From assembly GCA_963978905.1 (NCBI GenBank), contig OZ022257.1:27171274-27235273 (forward strand): DNA of 64,000 bases, read 5' to 3'. How positions within the stretch are numbered: position 1 is the stretch's first letter; every line of letters starts with the position of its first letter. The translations under genes were made by a program, and so were the position numbers. Source of the stretch: Trichostrongylus colubriformis. Lineage: Eukaryota; Nematoda; Chromadorea; Rhabditida; Trichostrongylidae. Below are positions 42,070 through 53,099 of this stretch, piece by piece. Under the pieces are notes generated by a model that saw only the letters and a list, made by a program, of their open reading frames with translations, made no database searches and was not told the DNA's origin.

Positions 42070-43215
42070 TGTCTATGGGCCACTTGCTTGCTCCCATAGT
42101 TGTTTAGTTCTCGATATGGGTTACCAGATGAGGATTTGATGAGGAAAATTTCGAAGAGTTTCACGGAAATGGCCATAACTTCCTTCAAACATAACCATAT
42201 GAGTGCATTTTGGTGAGGCTGGACCTGCTAGGTTGTCGCTTTCGAATGACTACTTGAGCTATGCCATATCTTCAGAACGAAGCAAGAAAAATTTAAAAGC
42301 TTTTTTCGTCAAATTTGCGAAGTCTTCCTACGAATCATCCCAAAAATCGATTCTGTACTGAAATTTTTTCAGTATGCATCCTTCGCTCCCGGAGGCCTAA
42401 TGAGAAGGCGAGAAGCGTCGGTCAGCTTTTCTGTAGGGTGCGCCATGCATGAGGATTCCATCTACATTCTCAATGAATGCAAACGTCTTCCGGTCCGCAT
42501 AGTGGCCGCTAAATCAGATTACGTACTGGCAATCGCAGTAAGATATGAAACAAGTCCATATCAGCTATTTTCCGCTTTCATCTCATCGTTTCTGGAGTGT
42601 CCATCCACGGTGGTACCCGTTGATAGCTATCGCTTTCCACGGCTTATCTGTGAATTCCGGAGGTGTCTGTGTACGTGGTTTCGGTGTTAGCGGACCATGG
42701 AAAGAGTTATTGGTAGTGGCCGGTTTCGTTGTGGATTGCGCCATGCATGAGGTTTCCATGATGATTAAGTTAAACTAGTTTTGGGTTCGAACCCATTTAA
42801 TCAATTTAATCACTTCTCCCCTTACACTTTAGACCCTGAGCCTGAGAAATTCTGCTGCTCACTGCCTACCTCAACAATTACGACCCCCCTCCTGGCGGAC
42901 CAAATACGACCCCACCCTGTTGAGGATTCCTCAACGGAGGCTTGACCCTGAGCACACTGAAATGGTAGAAGATGCGCATACCTTCCGCAAGTGTTTTGAT
43001 TCATGTCGAATTTTCGCTATGCGGCGTCACACTTGCGGCACCATCAACCAGGGTCACGCGTCCACTTTAGGAAAATTTTCAAAGAATACGACCCCCCCAA
43101 AACGGGGCCTCAATACGACCCCCTCCTTTCTTCAGGTTCCGCTTCTTCTGTGGTTTCTACCAAACCAGCGCGATCTACTAGGAAAATTAAGAGCCCATGG
43201 TAAAAAAACGCTGAC
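42070..43215 (+). repeat. NR2 dispersed repeat copy
   Basis: Same order of blocks as 39260-40960, including GGTGCGCCATGCATGAGG (42437), GGTACCCGTTGATAGCTATC, GGGTTCGAACCCA (42783) and AATACGACCCC-type C-rich blocks. Short frames inside differ between copies. Confidence 0.6.
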
Positions 43216-43579
43216 GCCAAACCACTTCTGACAAAAGAGAGGAATAAGAGCCTAACAAAATTCAGTACTCATATCCCCAAAATAAAATCGTCTGAGATAA
43301 GAACCCAATACGTATGCCCATCACTAGTAATGCGCTCGTCTTGTGGAGACAGAGGAGAAGGCTTAATAGCCATGCAAGTCATGGGGCAGAGATAAAGGGA
43401 AAAAATAAGAATGGAAAAGTTAGAAGGTAAAAGAAAAGTTGAACAGAAGCCATGCAATACGCTCCACAGCGCCCCATCTAATCGCGGTTCGTACTGCGGC
43501 TGCGACGCGGCGATCATGTTGGAGCGCGTTATCTTTCCCATACTGATTTCCGATATTTTTAAAATACTTTAAGCTTCAC

Positions 43580-44500
43580 CTAGGTCCAATCTTTCAAACA
43601 GCTGTGAACTGTTTTCCAAATCACTCCCTCAGATCTATCTATTGGCCGCTTGCTTTCCCTAATGGTTGCTTAGTTCACGATAAGGGTTTCCAGGTGAGGA
43701 TTAGCTGAGGAAAATTTTGAAGTGTTTTATTCAAATGGCCATAACTTCCTTCAAACTCAACCGTATGAGTGCGTTCTAGTGAGGCGGGGTCTGCTAGGTT
43801 GTCGCTTTCGAACGACTGCCAGCTATGCCAAATCTTCAAAACGAAGCAAGAAAAATTCAGGAAAGCCAGTTGAGGAAATTTTTTGTCGAATTTGCGAGAT
43901 CTTCCCAAAATTCTTCCGAAGAATTGATCCATTATTACTCAAATTTCTCTAGTATGCATCCTTCGCTCTCGAAGACCTAGTGGGAGGGCGAGAAGGGTTG
44001 GTCAGCTTTCCGGTAGGATGCGCCATGCATGAGGATTTCATCCACATTCTCAATAAATACAAACGTTTATCCGGTTTGCACGGTGACGCTAACACCAGAT
44101 TACGTACTTGATAAGCTAATTTTTCTTTTTGATCTCACTGTTTTTTGAGTGTCCATCCACGGTGGTACCCACTGATAGATATCGCTTTCCACGGTCAATC
44201 GGTGAATTTTGGAGGTGTGTCTGTACGTGGTTTCGATGTCAGCGGACCAACGAAAGGACTATTGGCGTTGACCGATTTCGTTGCGGACCACGCCTGATGT
44301 TTGCATGATGATTAAGTTAAGCTAGTTTCGGGTCCGAACTCAACTAGTTAGTTTTATCACTTCTCCCTCGCACTTTAGACCTTCAGCCTGAGAAATTCTG
44401 TTGACCACTGCCTATCTCAACGTTTACGATTCGCCCCCCCCCCTAGCGAACCGAATACGACCCCCCGTTGAGGATTCCTCAACGGAGGCTTGATTCTGCC
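43580..44500 (+). repeat. NR2 dispersed repeat copy
   Basis: Another copy starting at CTTTCAAACAGCTGTGAACT, with GATGCGCCATGCATGAGG (44018) and CGTTGAGGATTCCTCAACGG (44463), a 20-bp near palindrome shared with the other copies. Confidence 0.6.
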
Positions 44501-44699
44501 ATCAACACCACTTGCAGTGGTCGATTGGAGTTCCCTCTGGGACTAAACAGGCTGGTACCGTAGGTCTTCCGAAGAATTAGCTGTTCATCTCATCATTAAC
44601 TGAAAACAATAACTTCGTACTCTAGAACAAATAATAACAAAAGTAAAAAAAAAGCAATAACCTTACATACTAACAAACTCAATCGATAAAAAATCAATT

Positions 44700-45000
44700 C
44701 AGAGAGCGTACGCAATGTACCCAATCACACGCGACGAAATTCGCCACGCCCTCGCCGCGCTAAAACTACATAAGTCTACACACCTCCGCAAGAACCTCAC
44801 GTTACCCGGTTCGATAGGCAGCGAAAGTGAACACATTATGGCTATACGTCTGATCGATGATATATTTAATGAAACATCTTCACATAACTATCGTCAAGAT
44901 AATAACTTGCTGCATTAGACTGCGAAGTAAAAAGAAAAGTAGTAAAACGAAACGATTGTGATATAAGGTGGCAGTCATGTAGGAACTTTTCCGAAGAGCA
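44700..45000 (+). repeat. NR3 dispersed repeat, copy 2
   Basis: Resembles 21870-22150, with GAACACATTATGGCTATACG aligned to GAACACATTATAGCCATACG and a following GCATTAGACTGCGAAGTAAA. The frame starting MYPITRDEIRHALAAL is not conserved in the other copy and is not called as a gene. Confidence 0.45.
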
Positions 45001-45479
45001 TCCATGTTCGATCCACAAACGGTATGTCTTCGCAAAGGAATTTAATCTGTTACATGCGCCTTATGTACTCCTTTACCCATGCTCCTCTCACTGAGATTAC
45101 AATATCGGCTCCGCCAAACTACATACTTTCGCTTCCATGACGATGGATACATCACATGTAATTAAAGCCCTTTGCGGAGTCATACAAGTTGCCAAGTATT
45201 CCTCGGAAACGTTCAGTCGTGATTGATACTGTACAGCTTTCGCTTTGAACAATCTTCTGTTTTCTTTTGCGATCGAATGCAGAATGCTTTCATCGGTAGG
45301 GCTTTTAGAGAATAGCTTGGAGATATTGAATGCCAGGAGATTTTGAATATATGTCGTTGAATATAAGGAATATTTGCTCACAATAATGTATAGATGTTTC
45401 ATTGAAAATATTTTTGATTAAACGTATGGCCGTAATGTTTTCTCTTTAGTTGCCTATCGAAATGATATTATTTGTGTAT

Positions 45480-45780
45480 GGTATGCGCAGTTCCCATGCT
45501 GCTCAGTGAGCAGGAACCACTGACATCCAAATAGTGTAAAGCACATTTATAGAAGATATGAAATCTCAAGGAGCTCGTCCAACCGGTCCCCCTTAGAAGG
45601 AGGACCGCTCGGCGACAGCTGGCGACCCGGCTAGTTTTGACGATTGAACGAATCTCGCCGATTAACCAGGGCTGTGCTTGATATTGATCAAGGAGCAGCA
45701 GCACGGTCTCAACTACGACATGATCTAGTAGCACGAATGACAGAAAATTAGCAATATGAGATCGCATGCTGCTCTTCTAT
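45480..45780 (-). repeat. NR3 dispersed repeat, inverted partial copy
   Basis: The reverse complement carries GCGGTCCTCCTTCTAAGGGG and ATTTCATATCTTCTATAAATG, like 21685-21770. The minus frame here (45468-45767) and the neighbouring one (45097-45402) have no recognised domain. Confidence 0.4.
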
Positions 45781-46031
45781 ATGTGTACAGAGATGACCTT
45801 ATTCCTCATTCCCTCTGCTGATAATGCTGATAAGCCTTACAGTTGTTGGAGCCTCTCTAACGAGACGTCTATGAATTAGGGAGGAGGTGGATGAAAAGGA
45901 AATGGATGACTTGTTATTGCTTGGATTATTGCCATCCTTGCAGCCTATTAAACAAAAAAATGGATGAGGACCTGTCTTTGGGTCCCCCCTTGATTGCTGA
46001 AAGATATTTTAAATCGTATCGGCCATTTCAG

Positions 46032-46292
46032 GTTTTGATTTCGAAGGCAAAGGACCAGTAGCGAAGATCATCACACCAGAGAATGCTATGGATGGTTTTG
46101 CACAAAACAAAGATGCTACGAGTGTTCATTTACTTACCGGAGATACTTTCTACACGAATGGATATTCCGCTGATGACATTGAGTCTCTCCTACACTTCAG
46201 CAAAGCGACTCTTCATATGTGTATTGAAATTCAAAGAATTGCCCTGAGCTTCCTCTCCGTGGATGTTATGGCAATCAAGGGAAACTGTGGAG
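46032..46292 (+). CDS. Host exon, possible receptor L-domain-like protein
   Basis: A 261-bp open segment between a good nematode-style acceptor (CCATTTCAG ending 46031) and a donor at GGAG/GTTTCT (46293). It starts with two bases of a split codon and ends with one. The frame reads FDFEGKGPVAKI, then ATSVHLLTGDTFYTNGYS, ADDIESLLHFSK, LSFLSVDVMAIKGNCGG. The regular spacing of Leu and Ile strands, LSFL..V..IKG and the Cys-Gly end recall the receptor L domains that are expanded in nematodes. That assignment is from memory only. It is the only part of this region with both splice sites, sensible codons and no repeat homologue. Its splice phase fits the exon at 62556. The upstream exon was not found. 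Confidence 0.5.
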
Positions 46293-46697
46293 GTTTCTTT
46301 TTTTTTATATGACGTTCCTCATGATTGGTCAATCATTGCGTTTTTTGCATTTTTGGTTTTTGTTAACATTGCATACTACGGCATGCTATGGCGGAGAGGC
46401 CCTTTATATAGGTAACTTTGCTTGCACGCTCTTCACTGGTTTTTACCCGCTAAAGGGATGAAGCGTTTGGTGGTATAGTGGATAAAATGCTATATCTTGA
46501 GACACGTCTAGACCTTTGAGGAAGACGGAGCAGACACAATGTGCCTTGCAGCAGAGGCCAAAATTTAATGGCGTGGGTAATCAGCTACACGCCCAAAGTG
46601 AAGAAAATCAAACGCAGAAAACTCCGCTCCTTGTTCTTTCATTTCTTTTATGTTATAACTCTCTTTCTACATTTAGTGCCGCGAGAGTGTCAAAAAT

Positions 46698-46719
46698 GCG
46701 CGAAAACGCGTTTTCGCGC
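46698..46719. repeat. Perfect 22-bp palindrome
   Basis: GCGCGAAAACGCG followed by TTTTCGCGC is fully self-complementary. Similar CGCGG/CCGCG hairpins within AAAA/TTTT occur in both arms of the 29.7-32.4 kb inverted repeat, so this may be a relic of the same family. Confidence 0.9.
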
Positions 46720-46779
46720 TTTTTATCGCTTTTCGCTATAGATCGATTGCTTATTGGTTTCAATAAGATTCGTACATAT

Positions 46780-47039
46780 ACCAGTTGGCTGGCACACACT
46801 ACTGCGCGCGATTCATGGCGACGTTGAGCAAAATGGGTCTGATCGGCCCCACCACAGCTGTGTATGGAATTGAGCAAAAATTTCCTCTCCCTGCTTGCAG
46901 CTGAGCTATTTTAAAAAGCAGAGAAAATGGCGTGATAAAAAAGCATTTCGGTATCAAAATACTTCGTCGCTTTGCATTGAACCCATTTTGCACGTCATCG
47001 ACATGAAACGAGCGCAGTAGTGTGCGCCGGTCAACTGGT
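46780..47039. repeat. ACCAGTTGG hairpin module
   Basis: A 260-bp palindromic unit, ends ACCAGTTGGCTGGCACACAC and, as reverse complement, ACCAGTTGACCGGCGCACAC. Immediately followed by the NR1 head at 47040. Confidence 0.8.
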
Positions 47040-47732
47040 TTAGGTCATCATTGGAAGTTTGGATAGTTTCGAGATAGACAGTTTTGCATTCGATCGCATC
47101 GACTGTTAACAAATTGTCCATTTGTTGAGCATCTAATTCCTACACATTAATGGTAGATCCATATCCCGCTCATCGATGATTATCGTTTTCGTAAACATGC
47201 ACCACTAACTGGAATTTCGAATAGTCTAGCAGTCGATACCCAGTGTTGCTGCCAGTACCGCAATAGAAAATGATTCCGAGTGAGCCGCTTGCTCCGCTAT
47301 TATAAATGTAGGTTGTATCATGACTATCAATGTGGATCGCAGTATCAAGAGAAATGCATCATTTTTTAGATAGCTAGGCAAATCAGCGGTCGATACATCG
47401 GCCAGCCATATCAGGACATAAACAAAATATGTTCATCCAATGGCACCGGGCATCGGACGCTTTTGCTGAAGCGATCGTTTAGTAGTAGCAAGCAATGTAA
47501 AGGATTTCATGCCATCCAATTCCTAACGGTTCTTATGAGCCACGGAAAGCCGTTACCAATTTCACTGAGGCTCCTGTGCCCAACAATACCATTGAGATCC
47601 CCGTACTCTACAGTACCTGCAAATATGAACATTCCACTGTTAGCAGTGAAAGCGAATTGGCCTTGGCGACATTTTTCCTCAAACGCTCCTAATCGAATCT
47701 CATCAACCTATATCAGTTCGGATCACCCAATA

Positions 47733-48364
47733 TTAACACGTTGGCACCGCGCATTTTTTCACGTGTCTGTCGTCGCGTGGGACATCGCGCGCTCGCCTTG
47801 CCGAGAATTGCGTCCCTTCATTGGGATTTTTGATATTACCTTTCCAAGCCCGCTGAATTTCGCGCGCACCTTGAGCGCTAGTACAAAGTAGTAGCGCTGC
47901 GAAATTTTAGATACCTCTTAAGGGCTTGAATAAGAGATCATTGTATAGTAGTGATGGGAAGTGCTTAACTAGGTGATGAGCATGTGAAAAAAATCGACGT
48001 CTAGCGAGTATAAATACCTTGACTAAGAATTGAATGGCCAAAATCTCATAACTGACTATGGATACCTACGACGACTTCACAGAGCTGAATGCTAGTTTTA
48101 GCGATCTGTTGATCTACAGTGATGATAGCGATCCTGTGCTGGATGACGATACAAAGCATGAAATAAAAACTTATTGAAAAGATATAAGCGGACCATGTTC
48201 ACCCTAGATATCCTTGTGCATGTTGATCAAAATTAATAATTTGTGGATTTCAAATCAGTTTGAAAAAGGGTGTTCTGTGCTGCATCCCACCATTGGGACG
48301 CATTGTCCCACGCGGCAGAAAATGTGCTTCCCATCATTGGGACGCAATGTCGCCAACGTGTTAA
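47733..48364 (+). mobile_element. piggyBac-like non-autonomous element, 624 bp, TTAA duplication
   Basis: The element is 47737-48360, with termini CACGTTGGCA and, as reverse complement, CACGTTGGCG, and TTAA on each side (47733-47736, 48361-48364). Other NR1 copies have a single TTAA at this site (ATTAATGTCCC). Duplication of TTAA is specific to the piggyBac superfamily. Subterminal ATTGGGACGCA repeats occur near 48293 and 48335. It encodes only a short acidic frame. Confidence 0.8.
48058..48177 (+). pseudogene. Remnant of piggyBac transposase N-terminus, 39 codons
   Basis: Reads MDTYDDFTELNASF, then DLLIYSDDSDPVLDDDTKHE before a stop at 48175-48177. PiggyBac transposases start with a similar acidic, Asp/Ser-rich unstructured segment, and nothing of the catalytic domain remains. 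A TATA-like TATAAATA (48009-48016) lies about 45 bp upstream and could be the old promoter. Function as a peptide is not suggested. Confidence 0.5.
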
Positions 48365-48774
48365 TGTCCCCGTTCCACCCTGCTAAACACCCATTCAGTG
48401 CTCTCGGATCAACCCGAAAGGCGAAACGAATTAGACCACATATGCCTTCTCTTGCTCCTTATCAAATCTTATCAACCATTATCGGTTTGGGTCACCCAAT
48501 ATTAATGTCCCGGGCCCACCCTGCTAAACACCTATGAGTGTCAGCGCTCTAGGATCAACCCAAAAGGGGAACGACTTTGGTGACATTCGTCTTCTAAGGC
48601 TCCTTATCAGCGCCTATCATCTGCTATCACTTTCGGTCAACCATCGCCTGGGTTCCCTTACCACCCCTACATCATCTGTGAAATTCAGCGTCCCAGCTTT
48701 GCTGCGACGCGAGATATGATTTCGTGATAGACAGACAGACGGACACACACACAGACAGACGTACTAAGAGAGTA

Positions 48775-49793
48775 CCCTAAAGTCTGATGATAAGTCCGCC
48801 CGCACGCGACGTCGCGCGCGACGCAGGCAGCCGCAATCTTTAAAGAACCAAAGATGGGGAAGACTGAGGAAGTTTTGGTTGGTGGATTGTATTAATAACA
48901 AATTGATATAGTATTGTATTATTTGTTATTTAATTTTTGTTGATATTGTATTTGTTAATATAAAAGCGAGTACGAGGAAAGTGAACGAATGAGAGGAGAA
49001 TCGTTGTTCGACAGGGGGTTTCGATGCAACGATGGTTTTGGTGATGAAATAGCGGGTCGAATAAAATTTTTTCCTTATTCCTGTTATGATAATGGCTCAT
49101 AAAGCCTCGCAGACATGCGCCTTTCACCTTATTTTTCCCGTGTTAATTGCTTCTGCTTGCCGCGTCAAGTTTTGGCACCTGATGTAAGCCCTTCTTCTAG
49201 TCATCGGGCTCTTTGAAATGCTTGAACAACTTATGGTCAACAGTATACGGGACGAATAAAACTGTTGCAAGATTTCATCGATAAATCCACGTAGAGTAGA
49301 ACTACGAAGCTGCTTTAATTTGCGACAGTTTCTACTCAATTACCCGTCACGAATTGAACGGAGATTTTGATACGTGGTATCTTTAGATGTCATGAATGTT
49401 TGTGACGATGAAATGGAGATTGCGTAGAAAATATTAGATGAATGATCATAGTTTTACGGGTTCAATTCCTGAGGATACGATTATCATCAGCATCTAATGG
49501 GCCTTGAATTAAGAGTCATTGTGAGATAAAGTCATGAATCTTTGTGAAGATGAAATGGAGATTGCGTAGAAAATTTTAGATGAATGATCATAGTTTTACG
49601 GGTTAAACGAAGATTTTGATACGTGGTATCTTTAGATACTAGAAATGAAGTTGAATAAACAGTTTCTACGATTCTTTCGTTTTTAATAATGTAGGGTGTA
49701 TCGCAATCCTGTGTCCTTCAAAGACTGCGCCTGCGCTCGCCGCTGCCGCGCGCGACATCGCGTGCGGGCGGACTTATCTATCAGACTTTAGGG
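48775..49793. mobile_element. TA-flanked DNA element with GC-rich termini, 1.02 kb
   Basis: Inverted termini begin CCCTAAAGTCTGAT and continue through AAGTCCGCCCGCACGCGA for about 75 bp at both ends. TA flanks 48773-48774 and 49794-49795. It interrupts an NR1 tail. The interior is AT-rich, with two minus-strand frames (48930-49127, 49124-49339) without known domains, and a pair of 72-bp direct repeats (49391-49462, 49533-49604). TA duplication fits Tc1/mariner or a related group; the family was not recognised. Confidence 0.7.
49391..49604 (+). repeat. 72-bp direct repeats inside the 1-kb element
   Basis: 49391-49462 and 49533-49604 differ at only a few positions (both contain GATGAAATGGAGATTGCGTA and TCATAGTTTTACGGGTT). 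A second direct repeat pair, GATTTTGATACGTGGTATCT, flanks them at about 49364 and 49612. Confidence 0.85.
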
Positions 49794-49795
49794 TA

Positions 49796-50299
49796 ATAGA
49801 TATTCGGATTCAGCTCGTCAACCCCTACAAGATGGTGCTACGAGTTTTTAATTTTCTCAAAATCGATACTAGGCCATTTCTTCACATACTGAAAAAAATT
49901 GAGGGGAAGTTTTTCTGAATCAGATGGGCTGGCGGTGAAATCTTCCTCTGGACTGAATCTTAGATCACAGCTGTGGAGGAATTTTGAAGTTTCTACCATT
50001 TAAGATGAGCACGTGTACCTTGGTGTAGCACTAAACAGCACTCCCTTGTACACACAATTTAGTGGCACTTTCCGCGATAATCGCACCAGCTACTTACCCT
50101 GCCGCAGCCGATGGACCCCGGATAAATGGCGAGACTGTGCCCTTTGAATGGCGTCACGAGGTCTTCTGGCAGTGCTAAGCCTGCGGGCAGCAACTGCGAC
50201 CCCGCGCATCAACAGCAGTCCCACCCGACATTTAACGAAGCTTTTTCCTATGTGGCGTTTGCGTGGGCATGTGATTCAGCGAGAAGATAAGATAAAGAA
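49796..50299. other. No gene recognised
   Basis: 49796-49830 continues the interrupted NR1 tail; the remainder has no identifiable feature apart from a weak similarity of 50080-50220 (GACCCCGGATAAATGG, GCGGGCAGCAACTGCGACCC) to 24560-24640. Confidence 0.35.
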
Positions 50300-51640
50300 A
50301 AGATTTCGATAGTTAATGAAACGTCAGAACTTCTCACACTGAGGTTCTAAAGTGTAAGGAGAAAATGATAAAGGATAAAGTAGCCGAAACTAGTTTAACT
50401 TAATCATCCTGAAAACCTCATGCATGGCGCGATCCGCAACGAAACCGGTCAACATCAACAGCCCTTTCGTTGGTCCACTGACACCGAAGCCACGCACGGA
50501 GACATCTCCGAAATTGACCGATTAACCGTGGAAAGCGATATATATCAACGGTCACCACCGTAGATAGACACTCCATAAACAATGGGATGAAAACGAAAAA
50601 TTAGCTGATATGGACTTCTTCCATATCTTAGTACGATGCAAGTACGTAATCTGGTGTTAGCGGCCACTATGCGAAGCGGAAAAACGTTTGTATTCATTGA
50701 GAGTGCGAATGAAATCCTCATGCATGGCGCATCCCACAGAGAAGCTAACCGACGCATCTCGCCCTCCCACTAGGTCTGCGAGAGCAAACGATGCATACTA
50801 AAAAAAACCTCAGTAACAGTGAATTACTTTTCGGAAGAATCGTGGAAGGATCTCGCAAATTCGACGAAAAAATTTTCCTCAACTGGCTTTTCTGAAGGTT
50901 CCTCCTTTTGTTTTGAAGATATAGCATAGCTCAGGTAGTCATTCGAAAGCGGCAAAATTGCAGACCTCAGCTCACCAAACCACACTCATATGGTTGAGTT
51001 TATAGGAAGTTATGACATTTGAAATAAAACACTTTGAAATTGTCCTCAACTGGAAACCCATATCGAGAACTACACAATCATTAGGAAGGCAAGCGGCCAA
51101 TAGATAGGTGTAAGAAAGTGATTAGGAAAGCAGTTTACAGATGTTTGAAAGATGGGCCCTAGGTTAAGTTTGGAGTATTTGAGAATGTCCGAATTTAGTA
51201 TGGGGAGGATACCGCGCTTTGTCGTGGTCGCCGCGTCGCAGCCGTCGCCTGAAATGAAATACGACATCGATCCCCAATCAGTCATCTGCATTTTCAGTAT
51301 GCATATCCTGTAGTTGCTTAAGTGCATCAACTTGACACACTAGCTACTTAATCGCGTTCATTCATTACTATATAGCTAGTGTATCAAGTTGATGTACTCG
51401 AATTATCCAGCTCGGTTTGACTTTGTAGCTGTTCACATTTATCATTGCTTGCATTCGCATTTCTTCCAGTATTTGTTAGACACCGGTTATATTTTGTCAC
51501 CCATATACAAAAGATTGTAGCAAATTTAAAACCAACACTTACAGAAGTAAGAAAGGGGGTGGTATTGAGGCCCCTTTTTTGAAAAGGGTCGTATTTTTTG
51601 AAAATTTTCCGCATCGGACGCTTGATCCTGTTTCCCCCAC
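50300..51640 (-). repeat. NR2 dispersed repeat, inverted copy
   Basis: Reverse-orientation landmarks: CTAGTTTAACTTAATCATCC (50391), CCTCATGCATGGCGC (50418, 50718), AGTGTCTATC-type block near 50560, and the C-rich block as GAGGCCCCTTTTTTGAAAAG (51567). Frames inside are short and not shared. Confidence 0.6.
51322..51397. repeat. 76-nt hairpin with 25-bp stem
   Basis: 51322-51346 (GTGCATCAACTTGACACACT...) pairs with 51373-51397 with two mismatches around a 26-base loop. It is not part of the NR2 consensus seen in the other copies. It could be a tiny foldback element or, if transcribed, a microRNA-like hairpin. Confidence 0.8.
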
Positions 51641-52349
51641 GACCGTGCGTGCACGTGAATAGCGTGGGCCGTCACGATGGCACTACAGCTTTCCCCATCA
51701 CAGTGCACGTGGATCGCATGCGGCCGACAAGAGCTTGAGATGTAGATCGACAACGAGGAAAAGACTGAAAAAAACGAATTCATTACCACAAAGATTTTAT
51801 ATATCGTCGGACTGCATTTTTCCGTGGGAACGGAAAAGCGTGCATTTCATTAAAGAATCTGCGCTATGAATGACGTACATTTCATTGAGGAATCTGCGCT
51901 GAGTCGAGAGATGGACTTTTCAACAGTGTATACACGGAGGCTACACCAAAGAACAAGGAACAGGGGGGTCGCAAAATTGGCTTTCCGCTCGGTTTTTAAC
52001 ACTTTTACGGAAGTAACTGTATGCAAAATCTGCATAAAAATATAAATGTTCATCTGGTCAAACTCCAACTGGTAGTTCTAGAGAAACTATAGATTCGTGA
52101 TTTTGTTCACATTTCTGCCTCAAAGAGCCTGTAAGCACTCGTTAGTGGTCGCCTGTGAGCGCTCGTTAATGGTCCTTGCTCAGTTGATTTTAAATTGATA
52201 AAAATCACTCATGCAATATAATATTACCATTTGGCTTGCGCAGCTACTGTGCACGTAATACTATGGGCGTCAGTAGGTTCCTCGGAATTGATTTTTTCTA
52301 TAAATCCTAATCATAGATTATAACACGCTTCGCCCATTGCGGGCGTTTC
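51641..52349. other. No gene recognised
   Basis: Includes a partial internal duplication: GAATCTGCGCT(A/G) with GCATTTCATT-like neighbours at 51843 and 51880. No coding region supported. Confidence 0.35.
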
Positions 52350-53035
52350 TACGCTCATTGTGGGTGTGCTCAAGATAGCTTAGACATGCTTCTACCGATC
52401 CCTGGGCTCATGGCTGCGTTATGACCTAGTTATGGACGTTGTTGCACGGACCACCCACTTGAGATGCGCCCTGTTGTACTGAGCGCCAGCTTGAGCAGCG
52501 CCCCGCCCACTGTGCTCAGACCTCATCCATGACCAAAAACTCATCTCTTACCTCAATCCATCTATTTCCAACGTTTGGGTCATTTTATAAAGCAATTAAC
52601 AATTTCTGTTCTGACCACAGAACATTCCAGTGCACGCTCCGCCCAACGTAGGCGGAGCTTACCTTATTTCATGTGTGCTCCTTAGTTCTTGTCCCACAAC
52701 CTACCCATCCCAAACTTGTTTCCACCTTCACATGTGGTTTTCCATGTAGCATACAAGCTCCGCCCCTCACTACAAACGCTCCACCCGCTGTGCCTAGGAT
52801 CCTTTCGTGGTCTTCAGAAACTCGTTGCTGACCTGAATCCATCTCATCCCCACTTTTGGGCACATTGGAACCCAAATAACAATGTCCGGTCTGAAAAGGG
52901 GACATTTTAGTGCATGCTCCTCCCACCGTGAGAGGAGCTCAACTTGGTCCATGTGTCTTCACTTCTTGTCACATGCCCTACCCATACCATGCTTGTCGCC
53001 ATCTCCACAGGTCGTTTTCATATAGTACCTGATTT
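52350..53035 (+). repeat. Tandem repeat with about 280-bp period, 2.4 units
   Basis: AGTGCACGCTCC at 52629 and AGTGCATGCTCC at 52909 mark successive units; GCCCACTGTGC (52505) and ACCCGCTGTGC (52783) give the same spacing. The array ends directly in an NR1-type tail (GATTTCGTGACGGACGG at 53033). Confidence 0.75.
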
Positions 53036-53099
53036 CGTGACGGACGGAAGGAGAGACGGACTGACGTACAGACGAAGCGTTTTGTATACCGTAGGGATG

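Larger units (their letters stand above)
47040..48772 (+). repeat. NR1 repeat, most complete plus-strand copy
   Basis: Head 47040-47600 (ATCATTGGAAGTTTGGATAG, GATTATCGTTTTCGTAAACA, ATGTAAAGGATTTCATGCCA), monomers, then tail 48600-48772 (CAGCTTTGCTGCGACGCGAG, TTCGTGATAGACAGACAGAC). A piggyBac-like element interrupts it at 47737-48360. The monomer period between 48394 and 48540 is 146 bp. The tail is cut by the 1-kb element starting at 48775. Confidence 0.85.

Noticed and set aside
44510..44560. Possible Gypsy reverse transcriptase block (WSIGVPSGTKQAG)
   Set aside because: Too short, and neighbouring sequence shows no other retroelement motif.
45097..45767. Two minus-strand frames of about 100 codons as host exons
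   Set aside because: One overlaps an NR3 repeat and the other has no domain or convincing splice sites.
46440..46520. tRNA-like 5' half (GGTGGTATAGTGGATAAAAT)
   Set aside because: An A-box-like stretch is present but there is no B box or T arm within the right distance.
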